Assembly (NCBI RefSeq): GCF_000485595.1
Contig: NW_014578188.1
Span: forward strand, 56,432 to 79,202
Source of the DNA: Priapulus caudatus
Lineage: Eukaryota; Priapulida; Priapulimorpha; Priapulimorphida; Priapulidae
Direction of reading: 5' to 3'
Length of the DNA: 22,771 nucleotides
Positions 9,540 through 19,660 of the stretch are shown here, in pieces; the first letter of the stretch is position 1, and the number at the start of each line of letters is the position of its first letter. The notes beneath the pieces are model-generated. The model saw only the letters and a program-made list of their open reading frames with translations. It did not search any database and was not told the origin of the DNA. A program made the translations under genes and the position numbers.

Positions 9540-11560
9540 AGAGTAGGAGTAGAGCGGACATAGGAGCACGCGAGAACACGTTGAGGGGAAGGAGGAGGGG
9601 AGAAGGTGATGGACGTGGTCTTGGTCTAACGGGCAAAGAGGGGGTTTGTGTGTTTGAGTTATTGGACTCATAAAATAAAGAACGCAATTGTATATATGTA
9701 TTTTTTTATTACTATGTGGTTTGAGTGTTAAATGTGGTAGCGATTTAAAAGGACGAATGCATTTAACGGCGAAGGACCAAAAAATTTGACTGCCGCGCCC
9801 TTTTCCAAACAGCCTGGATGTCGAGGAGGAGGGGAGAAGGTGATGAGTAGCCCGGTGTGATATGTATAATGGGGAGTGATCAAAAGGAGTAGAGAGAGAT
9901 AGTAGAGACATTATATAAGGGATAGAATGTGAACAGGTTAGTTAGTATTTACAGATTAGAGTGATTAGGATGGGCGTATTTGCTAACGGAGTAGGGGGGA
10001 CGTGTGCGATGGAAGCCGACGGTAGGTGTAATAAAGGAGGAGAGAAGGGCGTAATGGAATTGTTAGGTGCATTATGATATGTTTCAATTGAGGAAGGAAT
10101 AGAGTAAGCTGTTTAGTAATATGCTGTGGTTATAGCATTAAGGTGAGGCTGTCGTGTGGCTTAAGTGGCCATCAGCACACGTACTGTGCGTGCACAAGAC
10201 GAACCTGGGGACACACGCTATACGGATTACAACAGTGCGGAAAAGTGCACGGGCCTCAGAGCTCCGGCTATATGATAGAAGAGCATGTTCCCAAGAAAAC
10301 AAACGCGCAAGAAGAAATAGGAGTCGAGTGTGAGTACAGCGGGGAGCGAAAGAACATGTTATCTATTGGAGTTAATATGGTAGTGTCATAATGCGGAAAG
10401 TGAAGGAAGGGAAAGGACGAGAAGACATTGAGATGTCCGAGGACGTGAGGAAGAGGAAAGTTAGAAGAGTAGAAGTGAGCAGACTAGGTGTATTTGAAGT
10501 ATCGTGAGTTAGAAGGAGAATATCTAGAGGTGAGAGAAGAGTAGGGTAGAGATGGAGAGGGAAGAAAGGTGTATGTTAAGTAGGAGTGGGTTGAACACTA
10601 GTAAGGGCGAGTATACGTATGGAGGATTAGGAGGGTGGATTGGTTGTACTGATACAACGACGTTGTTTTATAATTAAAAGGAAAGAGACGCGAGATTCAA
10701 GTAGAGAGATGTGTTGTATGACCAGTAGTGTATGCGTAGTCAATGAGGCCAGGGAAGACGCAAAGAGAGACGGTATAGAGTGAGGGAGATTAGAAAGGAC
10801 ATTTGAGAAGGAAGGTTTTAAGTATGTTCAATGGAGTGTAGGAGTTGAGGGTGAAGCGACCGCACGGGGTATTGGGCACGAGAGTGAAGAAGAGCGTGAG
10901 GCGACACAGGTCGGCAAAGGTCGACTGGGTGTTAAAGGCGAGGTCAAGCTCGGTGTTGCACGTGTGGCGGATCCCTCTCAGCAGGCCAGGAAGCGGAGCG
11001 TATGGCTCACAGGAGCAAGCACGGGGGGGGCTGTGGCGTTCAAGGTTCGCGGGACCTATCAGAGCTGGCCGTCGTGATGGGAGGAGCACCAGCGAGTTCG
11101 TGGCACGAATGTCGAGAGCAGACGCGGGAGAGTAATGCGTATGTCATGTAGCAACAACAGGAGGGAGGCGGACGAGTGCGTAGGGACGAGGAGGGGAGAA
11201 GTCGCTGGCCGATGTCGTAGTAGCAGCTAGAGCAGAGCTTGCGCGAGGTGAACGCAAGTGGTTGATGAAGCCGTCGATCTAGCAAGAGCCGTAGCCTACG
11301 ATGTAACGGAGCAGTCATGTATCTTCATAGTCATCGCGGATGGGGTCAAATCGTCCCGAACACGGGTGATCGGCGGTAGGGTGAGGCCGGACACGGGGAA
11401 GGAGGATGGAGGCGAGAAGGTCGATGGAGGAAGAGGAGGAGGAGGAGGAGGAGAGAGATGAAGGGTGAATGGAGGGAGGCAGCTGCAGAGTGAGTTGTGA
11501 CAGGATTCGCGCGGGATCAGAGGTGAATTGAGACGAGAAGCCAAATGGTACAGAGCGCGA
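9540..11560 (+). other. Purine-rich tract on the + strand
   Basis: For about 2 kb the + strand is dominated by G and A, with runs such as GGAGAGGGAAGAAAGG, and an AGG-triplet tract at about 11433-11453. The minus-strand frames here (for example 9531-9911 and 10790-11089) are rich in Ser, Leu, Pro and Thr purely because of this bias. Such strand asymmetry can reflect old purine-rich satellite sequence, and such tracts can form triplex DNA. No gene was identified. Confidence 0.65.
9591..9845 (+). repeat. GGAGGAGGGGAGAAGGTGAT direct repeat
   Basis: The word GGAGGAGGGGAGAAGGTGAT starts at 9591 and again at 9825, identical over 21 bases and 234 bases apart. Looser copies occur inside repeat B1 at about 11185-11203 (ACGAGGAGGGGAGAAGTC) and 11399-11430. 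Four related copies in a purine-rich region suggest a shared ancestral unit, but the intervening sequence is too diverged to align by eye. Confidence 0.6.
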
Positions 11561-11800
11561 AGGGGTAAGTCCTGTTCTTACAGGCAGCACTGTGCGCGAG
11601 GGGGAGCAAAGGCTACGGAGACGGGTACGCCAAAAGGCCTAGACGTATAGTGAGTTGCGTGGAGAACATGTGGTGAGGGTGGAGACGGAGACCGGGGGAC
11701 AGGAAGAAATATCAGCAGAGTGGGGGTACGTGTCAGGGTGGGAAAGCGGCTGTCCGGATCAACAGTCACTACGCGGTTGTATGTGAGGCGTCCCGCAGGC
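10540..11800 (+). repeat. Repeat B, copy 1
   Basis: This block matches 15190-16350 in order. The anchors are AGATGGAGAGGGA at about 10549 and 15199; AGAGCTGGCCGTCG at 11061 and 15723; AGCAGACGCG(G)GAGAGTAAT at 11116 and 15793; GAAGCC..CGTCGA.TCTAGCAA at about 11267 and 15917; CCGAACACG(G)GTGAT at about 11355 and 16015; GCAAAG then GACGCC-like words at about 11605 and 16170; GTGGGGGT at about 11720 and 16277; and CCGCAGGC at 11793 and 16340. Copy 1 is more purine-rich than copy 2. No protein is recognisable. It directly precedes array C2. The 5' half (before about 11040) matches only weakly. Confidence 0.75.
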
Positions 11801-11829
11801 TTACAGCTGGAAAAGCAACCAGTTTTGCC

Positions 11830-12200
11830 GGGAGACGTTGGTCTAACGGGGATTTTTGGGCTCGCGGGCGCAACGTTGGCAATGTCATTTTGCCAGGACG
11901 ATTAAGGCGCGCAGCAACGGATTGGGAGAATTGCGCGTGTACTGACGGGCCGAAGAGGCAGTTGGGCTCCAACGTACATGATTGGCCGGGAGCAGACGTT
12001 GGGCCCAACGTCATTTAGGGCCCAAACGTTGGCCCAAACGGATTTTGGTCGGCGGGCCGGCCCAACCGTTTTTTGGCAGCGCCGACGTTGGCCCAACGGA
12101 GTTTCTTGCTCAGCGCGCCAACATTGGCCAAGCGTCATATGCCACCGTGGCCCAAGACGTCTTTGACAGCCAGACGTGGCCAAACGGTTTTTTTTTGCTC
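11830..12200. repeat. CCAACGTTGG-type tandem array C2
   Basis: A degenerate array built from GTTGGCCCAACG-like words: ACGTTGGTCTAACGG, GCAACGTTGGC, AACGTTGGCCCAAACGG, GACGTTGGCCCAACGG, GCCAACATTGGCCAAGCGTC, GTGGCCAAACGG. It contains a perfect 18-bp palindrome, GACGTTGGGCCCAACGTC, at 11995-12012. CGTCATATGCCACCGTGGCCC near 12133 matches CGTCATATTGCCAACCGTGACC in array C1, which ties the two arrays together. Frames crossing it on both strands (11982-12623 plus, 11902-12183 minus) only translate the repeat. T9 at about 12187 marks its right edge. Confidence 0.85.
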
Positions 12201-12290
12201 AGGGGCGTGCGAAACGTTGATTTTCCCCTCAAACACTCCCTCTTTGGTTCTCCCTCTCCACGACACACCCACACCCACACAGCGACACGA

Positions 12291-12302
12291 CGCGCGCGCG
12301 CG
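12291..12302. repeat. (CG)6 alternating tract
   Basis: Twelve bases of strictly alternating C and G inside the CT/CA array. Such tracts readily adopt Z-DNA, and CpG runs this long are uncommon where CpG is methylated. Confidence 0.75.
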
Positions 12303-12858
12303 AGGAGGCACACACCCGCCTCTCATCTCTTCTCTCTCTCTGCTCACTCCACACACGGATGCGCGCGCCACCTCTTTCTCTCTCCCTCTCTCCTGACGAG
12401 CATACACACTCGCCTCTCTGGTTCGCTTCTCTCTGATACAGTACACACTGCCCTCTCTGGTTCTCTGTCTCTCTCTCCGTCACACACACACAAAGAAGAC
12501 ACAAACACGCACACACACCCTCCCTCCTTTTCTCTCACACACACACACACCTCTCTCTTCAGACACATACACACTCCCGTGCTCAGTGAGGATCTCTATG
12601 TCTCATGTGTACATCGCTACTGAATCTCACGCAGAGCAAGCAGTGATGAGACTAGCACGGGCGCGCACGCCAGCGCAGCACAACCTGTCTCTCCTCGTCT
12701 CTCTCTCTCGACACATACTAACTCCCTCTGGTTCTCGCACTAACGAACGCGCACGCAGCACACAGGCGCAACCCCACGCAAGACACAAGGAGAACAGGGC
12801 ACACGATCTCCTCACGTCTGCTCTATCAACAGCAGACACAACAGCGCACAGCACCAAA

Positions 12859-12883
12859 CACACACACACACACACACACACAC
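12859..12883 (+). repeat. (CA)n microsatellite
   Basis: About 12 uninterrupted CA dinucleotides followed by further CA-rich sequence to 12940. Shorter CA runs occur at about 12480-12492 and 12536-12552. Confidence 0.9.
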
Positions 12884-13085
12884 GAGCACACAGCGACACA
12901 CACAGAACAGCACACGCACACACACAACACACACGACAGGAAAGAGGAGGAGGAGGGGGAGCAGCATACTCAAGGTGCAATTAATATTTGGGAAGGTAAA
13001 ATTCTGACCACTAGTTGTGGCCTTAGCAGCAAGCGCCGGACTTCCCTCGCAACGTCCACGTAAGGTAGTTTAGAGGGTAACGTTT

Positions 13086-13978
13086 GTACCAGGTGTATTA
13101 CTTCGACCTCTGGTGTTGTTATAGAAGATTGCAACGTAGGGGAGCAGGTCGCGCACACTCATAAGAGGTGGCACTACACAGCCACGAGAGAACGACAGAA
13201 GGGAGGAGGAGGAGAGAAAGTGACGGAGGAGGGAGGAGGCGCTTGGCAGGACGACGAGGGAAGCAAACGGAGCTCGATAGGAAGAGAAGACAGCACACAC
13301 ACAGCACACACAACATATCTTTTAGTTTGCCTGGTGTGATGGATAAAGACGCCATGGTTCCCAAAGCCACCCAACACAGCGCAGAAGCAGCTCGAGACGG
13401 TCCCATACCGTGCACAGGTTACATATTGCAATTTATGCGGGAGGAAATGCACATGACAGAGAGGCAATATATGCGACTGTTTTTGAATTGACTCCGCTCT
13501 GGTCGAAATTTGCACTTGAAGAAAAACTGTTGTGTTTAGAGAATTAGATCAGGGGGAGTTATGCCGTCACTTTGTAACGAAGCAGAAGAGACACATCTCA
13601 CAAAAATTTGTGTCCTATCTATCTGAGTGCTAAACTGTCTAAACGTTATGCGCCTGCTCTCATATAGTTTGACGGCCACTTGCTAATGATTTCACGAACA
13701 GAGCCGCAAGCCTATCAGTCCACCTACACTAATCCGCGTCTCCGTGTACCCCCTCTCTATCTTTTGGGACATTATCGACTCGACAAGGGTCCGACATGTA
13801 CTTTCAAACTAAACCAATTTTGATTTCTTTCTATTGTCACAACAACGCGCCTAAAATTGCGCACTTAGCCTAGGATCATGTTTACTAAATGACTTTTCGA
13901 TGCCGAGAATGAGAGAGATCCGATCTGCGGAAGCAAGTCGCACAGTAAGCCACACTCATCGCGTATGCATTCTCTACC
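13086..13978. other. Extra segment inside repeat A2
   Basis: This segment is not found in repeat A1. It holds a purine-rich patch at 13195-13265 (GGGAGGAGGAGGAGAGAAAG and similar), a short CA stretch near 13296-13312, and then unremarkable sequence. A 107-codon plus frame (13168-13491) begins in the purine patch. Its second half is of normal composition, but I recognise nothing in it, and a minus frame covers the same bases. Confidence 0.5.
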
Positions 13979-14396
13979 GAGGCTGTCGCATACATAAAGA
14001 GAAGATTTAGCGTCTTGACGGAATATAAAGGTCCCAATGTCAGGTCATCTCACCTATAAGCAATTCCCCGCCGATTTTATCCACTGCTTAGCATACTTGT
14101 ATGAGACAGGCCTGCCACAAGACTAATTAGTAACATACTAGTATCCAACTCATTGTGGCATTCGCTCCCTAATGCATGTCGTCAACTATTCGATCGATTT
14201 TTTGCAGGGCCCCTTTCAGACACCTAATTTGTGCCCGTCGTTTAAAGAAACTTTAGAAATCTCTGGCTGATGGGAATGAATTTCATGACCACACCATCTA
14301 CTGCGCTACCTGTAGCGAGGAACACTAACCGGTGACGTGCTCAATCGATTGAGCAGCTTAACCTGTCCTTATATACCTTCTTAACTTTATTTCTGT

Positions 14397-14425
14397 TCTT
14401 TTGTTCTTCCTCTGTAGACCTACCC
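14397..14425 (+). other. Conserved polypyrimidine-TAG block in repeat A2
   Basis: Identical over 29 bases to 443-471. It is a TC-rich run ending CTCTGTAG then ACCTACCC. It has the form of a splice acceptor but no assigned exon. Confidence 0.35.
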
Positions 14426-15189
14426 CTAGCACCCGTCACATACCACTCTCCCTACTATTGACAGCACGTCCTACCGACGAACCGCTCAAGCATACTCCTC
14501 TCGCTAGCCCGGCCGACAGCCTGATTGAAGCTATGGTCGCTATCATACTATCCTACAGACCGCGAGTGCCGTTAATCGAAGCATACCTCAGGGGGCTCCG
14601 TCACGACGCACTGATAGGGGGCCGCATGCTTAATCTATGTCATGTATTTTTACTGTGCACTTCACCTTGCTGTCGCAATATTCAGAAGTGATAAAAGAGT
14701 AGATAAAAGAATTAACTTGACTTAATTTAATAGTGAGGCTCAATAACTTAAATTCAACTTATAAACCAGTTAAAATAGTATAAGGAGAACAAACTCAGCT
14801 ATTATGACTCTAAGCTGCATATATATATATGAGAGTTGTTTTTAACTAAAGTAATAATTTTTATATATAATTGAATGCAATATATAAATGATTTAAATTT
14901 TATTTGATGTAGAGAAAAGAATAAGTAATCAGTGGCTCGGCCGTAACAAATCCGACTTGCTCCTAAGCCCATTCGCCGCGCGTCTGCATATAAGTATCAC
15001 CGGTAAGGTCCACACTCATTACACTACATTTAATATGTCACACATTTATAGAGCTTATAAGCTTAGATCAGTTATAACAAATTGCTAGTACAGAATGTAC
15101 AAAAATACAAACTATAATTATTTGGTACATAATGTTTAAACACGAATACAAAGTATTTAATTATTATTATTTGAGTTAGTTATCGTCAT

Positions 15190-16350
15190 AGTTGGAACAG
15201 ATGGAGAGGGAAATAATATGCTAAGTACTGAAGCAAGTTAATTATGTACGCTGGTTATGTGAATTTAATTCCGTTAAAAGAGATCTGACTATAAATTTGT
15301 TAATTGTAAAATATTTGACGATTCGCACAACTCATATATGCCTAATAGTAAGAAATCCTTACTATATCAACGAACGTTTGTTTTCATGATAAAGTCAAAC
15401 TCGATCAAAGTAAGAGATCTTTTAATTTATTTCAGTCATCCGAAATTATGCAACATTCGAAGAGTCATTGAAGTCAATGTACGATTTTTATTTCGCTCAT
15501 TGAAGAAAAAGTTTTAATGTTAATTCGTTATTTAGTGACCCATGCACGCTGGTCGCGTTGGTCGCGCTGGAAGTAGTGGGTCGCCTGCAGCTAGTTTGGC
15601 CAGGCCTCTGGGTGTATGAAACGAATGGAGACGCGTGTACCCACCATGTGGCGCGAGACTCACTCATCAACCGTGCCACTCTCACGCGAAACACTGCGTT
15701 CAGGGTCGCGACCCTCACAAAAAGAGCTGGCCGTCGGATGGGGACACGAGGCACCAGCAGCGTGTGTGGCGCCGAAGGTCTTCCGACTGAGTAGCAGACG
15801 CGAGAGTAATCGCGCGTCATTCCTAACTGAGTCTCCTGCGTGGGACCACGAATTGTCTCGCCACATTTCTTTCCTGCGGTCTAGTATGAGTGTCTAGTAC
15901 GATCAACACAATTTGTGAAGCCCCGTCGAGTCTAGCAACCGTAGAGCCGACGATAGCCTCAGTCAGAAGCACAGATATTCATCGTATAGTCACCGGAATG
16001 GGTTGTCCAAATGATCCGAACACGGTGATTAAGACGTGCGAGCTAGTTGCCGATACGAACGCTGGCAGCTTCTTTACTAGAGACTTTGGTCCGCATCGGT
16101 GAACAAGATCCAACATGAGTATCCGCGAGGGTATATGTTTCTTCCGAGTCCAAGTCTGATGCCTGCAGGCAAAGCTTAGGTGACTGTGACGCCAACGCTA
16201 GCTATGCGCATCAGAATTTACATTGTGAGGTATATCTTTGTGCCCACACAGAGCCAGGGAGAAAATAACCAGCCAGGTGGGGGTCGTTCAGCGACGAGGC
16301 GACATAAAGAGGGCTGACCGTCGGACAACACAGTCATTGCCGCAGGCTGT
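15190..16350 (+). repeat. Repeat B, copy 2
   Basis: Partner of 10540-11800, with anchors in the same order (see that entry). It lies right after repeat A2. The best-aligned part is about 15720-16030. Beyond CCGCAGGCTGT at 16340 it does not enter a recognisable CCAACG array as copy 1 does. GAGAACAGGGCAC at 16450-16462 and nearby CACA-rich words resemble part of the CT/CA array at 12790, so that array may survive here in shortened form. Frames on both strands (15497-15820 minus, 15616-15897 plus) show no domain. Confidence 0.75.
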
Positions 16351-16477
16351 CTAGATAATGAGCGTCAACACGGCAGAGTTGTTGTTATCAGAGCTGAGTA
16401 TAAAGCAGCAGTTCCACAACGCACTACGATACAAGCACCCGGCACAGGAGAGAACAGGGCACTATTTTGCCTAGAAT

Positions 16478-16563
16478 TGTCTCACGTTTTGCCCTTGCGG
16501 TGCTGAACCAGGACATCGTAGGCTTATATAGCATCTAGCGTCACTATAACAATGCTGAGAACA
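16478..16563 (+). repeat. Short repeat D, copy 2
   Basis: Partner of 1762-1823. TCTCACGTTTTGC, ATATAGCATC, CAC and AATGCTGAGAACA follow in the same order with different spacing. It lies downstream of repeat B2. Confidence 0.55.
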
Positions 16564-16589
16564 GCAGCACACGACCTAGATTTGGATAA

Positions 16590-18870
16590 TCAGCGGCAAC
16601 ACCGCCCGACTCCCAACGCACACTCAACGAACGACTAGACTAACCTAGCACACACGAGGAAATGAAACCATCTCAATGTTATTTTTGCAACACCGTGTCC
16701 ATGTCGACGTAATTATGTTTAAATCGAGAACACCAGAGTGGAAGAACTAGAAGGCTAATTTAAAAAATATGACCGAAAAATAACGTGATTTTCTCGAATT
16801 AACCACAGAACCATTCCTTATTTACATTCATTTCTATTTAAGACAGGGTTATCGCATTGGCGCGTCTCTTCCCGTTCCTTCTCTTAACAACATCAACATT
16901 AAGCTATAGTACAGTATAATAGCTATCTAAAAGACCTATATACTAACTACTGTCCACGGCTTGCGCTCAGTATATATATATACTTAAACGGCTACGGCGG
17001 GAGATTACGTATTTGTCACGCTTTCGCGGTGTGGCTGTGTGGCGTTAATTATGTGTGTATATGAAAGTCCGGTAATTGCAATTTTCCGGGTTAAATAATA
17101 TATAGTTACTAAGCTTATAGCGGCCGAATAAGATATTGAAGTAGTTTAATTGTACCTTAAAAGCAAGGCTGTATGAGTTTGACATATTTATATTGAAATA
17201 TATGTATATACATCTATGTCAGATAATAGACAATATATTTGTTGATATTACTCTATTTTATAAGTTAAACGTTTTATTCATCAGTATTGAGGCTCCTCAG
17301 GTTTTATTTGGCCTTTACACATTATTTAAATCTCACTCATGCTTCCACTTATTTCGAGAGCTTAGTTTCACACGTTAGAAATATCCTACTAGGGCCTACT
17401 GTGATCCGAGAGCGCGGGGTCAACGCACAATATAATGGCCTGGTTCTTATAAGAGCAGTTCTCGGTAAATTTTTGCAGTCAAAACCCCTAGGCTGTATGG
17501 CGAAGTTTACACATTTTCGAAGCGACACACGCAACGTAGCAGCGCCACACAGTGTAAGGTTACACCAAGCAAAGAAGTGGGTTCATGTATTATCCGAGTG
17601 TATAATAAGAGTTATCTCATATGTAGACCACTGCCAGGCCGAGGCGTTGCGGGGGAGGGGAGAGGCGTCCATAGGAGGGCAGCTGCTTCCCCTATGATTT
17701 TGGACGCAAATTAAAAAAATAAATTGTTATAAGCTAAAAGAAATTGTCTCGTAGTCCAGACATGAAGGGTACAGTACTCAACACGTGCCTCAAAGCTACA
17801 GAGCTCCTAGGATTTGCTAGACTATGGCTATATGTGTGAGCAGCGGTTTGCATTGCTAGTTTCGTTTCTCCACCCGCTGGCAGTGATTTAAATACTACAT
17901 GGCCACTTCTGAACTCACACCACCGGGGGTAATAACGCTTCATGTTCACTTTTCCAGCTAACTGGCAGAGAAGCGATGGCTGTAGCAATTTTTCGTTCGT
18001 AATAAAGTTCGCGATGCACGCGACAGGGCAAGCATCGGCCGCACACGAATGACAGGAGCGCATAACCTCCAGGTATGTATGCTTAGATGTGCCGCACCCA
18101 CCCTACTCCGACCCCGCCGTTATGCTGAGTTGGTTTACTCATGAGGGTACGCCTATTGGCACCAGGCGAATGCCGTGCATCTTCAGTTTGTGCAGAGCTT
18201 GTATTAATAATAAAATCGTGCTTGGTCGCACCCACAGTCAGCTACTACGCCTTCGTACGAAATGACTTGTTAACATCATTGCTATGTGAAGTTCATTCTT
18301 TAATCAGTATTAATGTACTAATATAGATAATGAATAGATACTATCTAGATCTGGCGCCGTGACAGAAGCCTGGCTGTCCCCATATATCACACTCAGATAC
18401 TATGCGAGTCCACAAAAGCAGTTTTGAGTATATGTTATTGCTCCTGTATTTCCGGCATGCTCCGTCTCGTATAAAACGACATATAACCTTAGAAATATTA
18501 AATATCCTTCTAGTTTAGTGACCAAACTTCATCTATAACTACTGGCGGTAGCCTATGAGCCGAGCTCAGGCAAATGCGCGGCTAAGTAAGGTTCGTACTC
18601 GCCTGGTCCACTTAAACGCATTGCGTTGTCATCTAGTAAGCGGGTCCGTCCGCCCGCAATTTCCTGTCTGACGCGCGGGATTGCCTTGAATGGGCAAACT
18701 GATTAATAAGAAAACTTAGATCAGTAATCAGCGAGCGTACACTCCCGGATTGCGGGTGTCTACGAGGAAATGATGAAATTTGGTTTGGAATTAGGTTGTG
18801 GACGAATTTTGGACCTAACTATATGCATCACTGGCGGCGCTACACATAGTACTCGCACGGTGTCATAGCC
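16590..18870. other. 2.3-kb stretch with no recognisable gene
   Basis: An AT-rich first half includes a short (TA)n run at 16971-16981. The longest frame is 136 codons (17287-17697 plus). It is interrupted by no stop, but it matches no domain I know and is partly overlapped by a minus frame. A 109-codon minus frame at 17734-18063 is equally unrecognised. No repeat from elsewhere in the window is visible here. Confidence 0.5.
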
Positions 18871-18873
18871 AAT

Positions 18874-18883
18874 GGGGGGGGGG
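18874..18883. repeat. G10 homopolymer
   Basis: Ten consecutive G, unusual in this mixed-composition stretch. Such runs are prone to length errors in sequencing. Confidence 0.85.
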
Positions 18884-19169
18884 CATTTCTAGCGTGGATC
18901 CGATGGTCATGCCTTAGCTGTACATGTGAGCCAGAGCTTACCAAGCGAGTTACTCTACCTAACAACTCGAACACGGGAGCTAGCATATATGGTTCGATAT
19001 TAGACCTTACGTCATCGAAGAAGAAACCCTGTGAAATAGCAGGGAGGACAAGAGAAAGAAGCGTGCGAATGATGCTTCTGAGGCAGACCAGCACAGTTAT
19101 CCAGGGGACGCTAAATAAGCAGGAATCAAGCGAAGAAGAGTTATAAGATATTACTCCCACCTAGCCTTC

Positions 19170-19660
19170 TTATACACACCGCGTTATATTATCCATCTGA
19201 GCGACGCTGATTGCTCACAGCTCTAAATACCCTTCAAAATATTATTATCCTTGCAGCAACCCGCAGTCGAATACGCACTAGGCCCCATTTAATAGCTTCG
19301 CCCACATTAGAATTACCATTCGAGCGGGCCGATATATGCCGCGTGCACGCTCTAGCACCCTCAAAATACCACTATCCTTCTTCTACACCCCCCCCCATTA
19401 CTTTTTATAGTCTGGCGTGTGAACCGCTCTCACAACTTCGGACCTCTCAGAAAACACGACCTACTTTTACTTCCCCCCACCACATACGTCCCATTACCTT
19501 GTAAGCTGCCGCGTTGACGCTCACTGCAGCTCTACCCCTCGAATCACGACACCGCCTTTTTTTAACATCCCTCTCCCCATTAAACCTTTCGCACGCTGCC
19601 GATTGATAGCCTTCACAGCATCTACAGTGCCTTCGAATATCTCACAGCTACTATATGCTA
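19170..19660 (+). repeat. Degenerate satellite, about 85-130 bp period, C-rich strand
   Basis: Two sets of words recur in step. The first is CCCATT: 19284, 19394, 19490 and 19576, spaced 110, 96 and 86. The second is a GCTGATTGCTCACAGCTCTA-like segment followed by CCCTTCAAAATAT-like sequence: 19206, about 19340, about 19510 and about 19593. Examples of the latter part are CTCTAAATACCCTTCAAAATA at 19221 (first 20 bases CTCTAAATACCCTTCAAAAT), CTCTAGCACCCTCAAAATAC at 19350, CTCTACCCCTCGAATCAC at 19530 and ATCTACAGTGCCTTCGAATA at 19620. This gives four or five decayed units. A 97-codon frame (19211-19504) is a translation of it. Confidence 0.6.

Larger units (their letters stand above)
12231..12960 (+). 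repeat. CT/CA-rich degenerate tandem array
   Basis: A pyrimidine and CA-rich block with a recurring word CACACTC-CCTCTCTGGTTCTC: about 12233 (ACTCCCTCTTTGGTTCTCC), 12407 (CACTCGCCTCTCTGGTTCGC), 12444 (CACTGCCCTCTCTGGTTCTC) and 12718 (CTAACTCCCTCTGGTTCTCG). The clearest two are about 37 bases apart. It ends abruptly in GGAGGAGGAGGGGGAGCAG before repeat A2. The overlapping long frames on both strands, up to 213 codons, are translations of low-complexity sequence. GAGAACAGGGCAC at 12790-12802 recurs exactly at 16450-16462. Confidence 0.75.
12977..15007 (+). repeat. Repeat A, copy 2 (with about 0.9 kb extra sequence)
   Basis: This is the second copy of repeat A, colinear with 1-711. Its matched parts are 12977-13085, 13979-14425, 14690-14830 and 14937-15007. 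Between the first two parts lies about 0.9 kb (13086-13978) absent from copy 1, so it is either an insertion here or a deletion there. About 260 extra bases follow the conserved 29-base block. Copy 2 begins immediately after the CT/CA array and is followed by repeat B2. Frames inside it (for example 14401-14691 plus) have no recognisable domain. Confidence 0.8.

Noticed and set aside
9420-9612. Possible third copy of repeat B (ATCCGAAC...TAAGG)
   Set aside because: Only scattered short words agree. Purine richness makes chance similarity likely.
9930-10620. Possible inverted relatives of the 19170-19660 satellite
   Set aside because: Shared words are short and G/A-biased. No ordered anchors could be established by eye.
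11982-12623. Longest open frame in the window (213 codons, plus)
   Set aside because: It translates array C2 and then the CT/CA array. It is Thr/His/Ser-rich low complexity, with equally long frames on the other strand.
11040-12960. Second giant palindrome pairing the purine tract with the CT/CA array
   Set aside because: Comparing the reverse complement of the CT/CA array with 11040-11560 showed compositional but no ordered word-level similarity, unlike 3971-5775.
12231-12960. CRISPR-like array
   Set aside because: Units are degenerate microsatellite derivatives without conserved direct repeats, unique spacers or cas genes, in an apparently eukaryotic context.
13168-13491. 107-codon plus frame with a normal-looking second half
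   Set aside because: It begins in a purine microsatellite, has no recognisable motif, and is mirrored by a 98-codon and a 113-codon minus frame.
17287-17697. 136-codon plus frame
   Set aside because: Outside simple repeats, but no domain, signal peptide or codon pattern supports it. It is described only within the unannotated stretch.
18985-19005. GGTTCGAT-like words (also near 18590) suggesting tRNA T-arms
   Set aside because: No A-box, acceptor stem or cloverleaf could be built around them.
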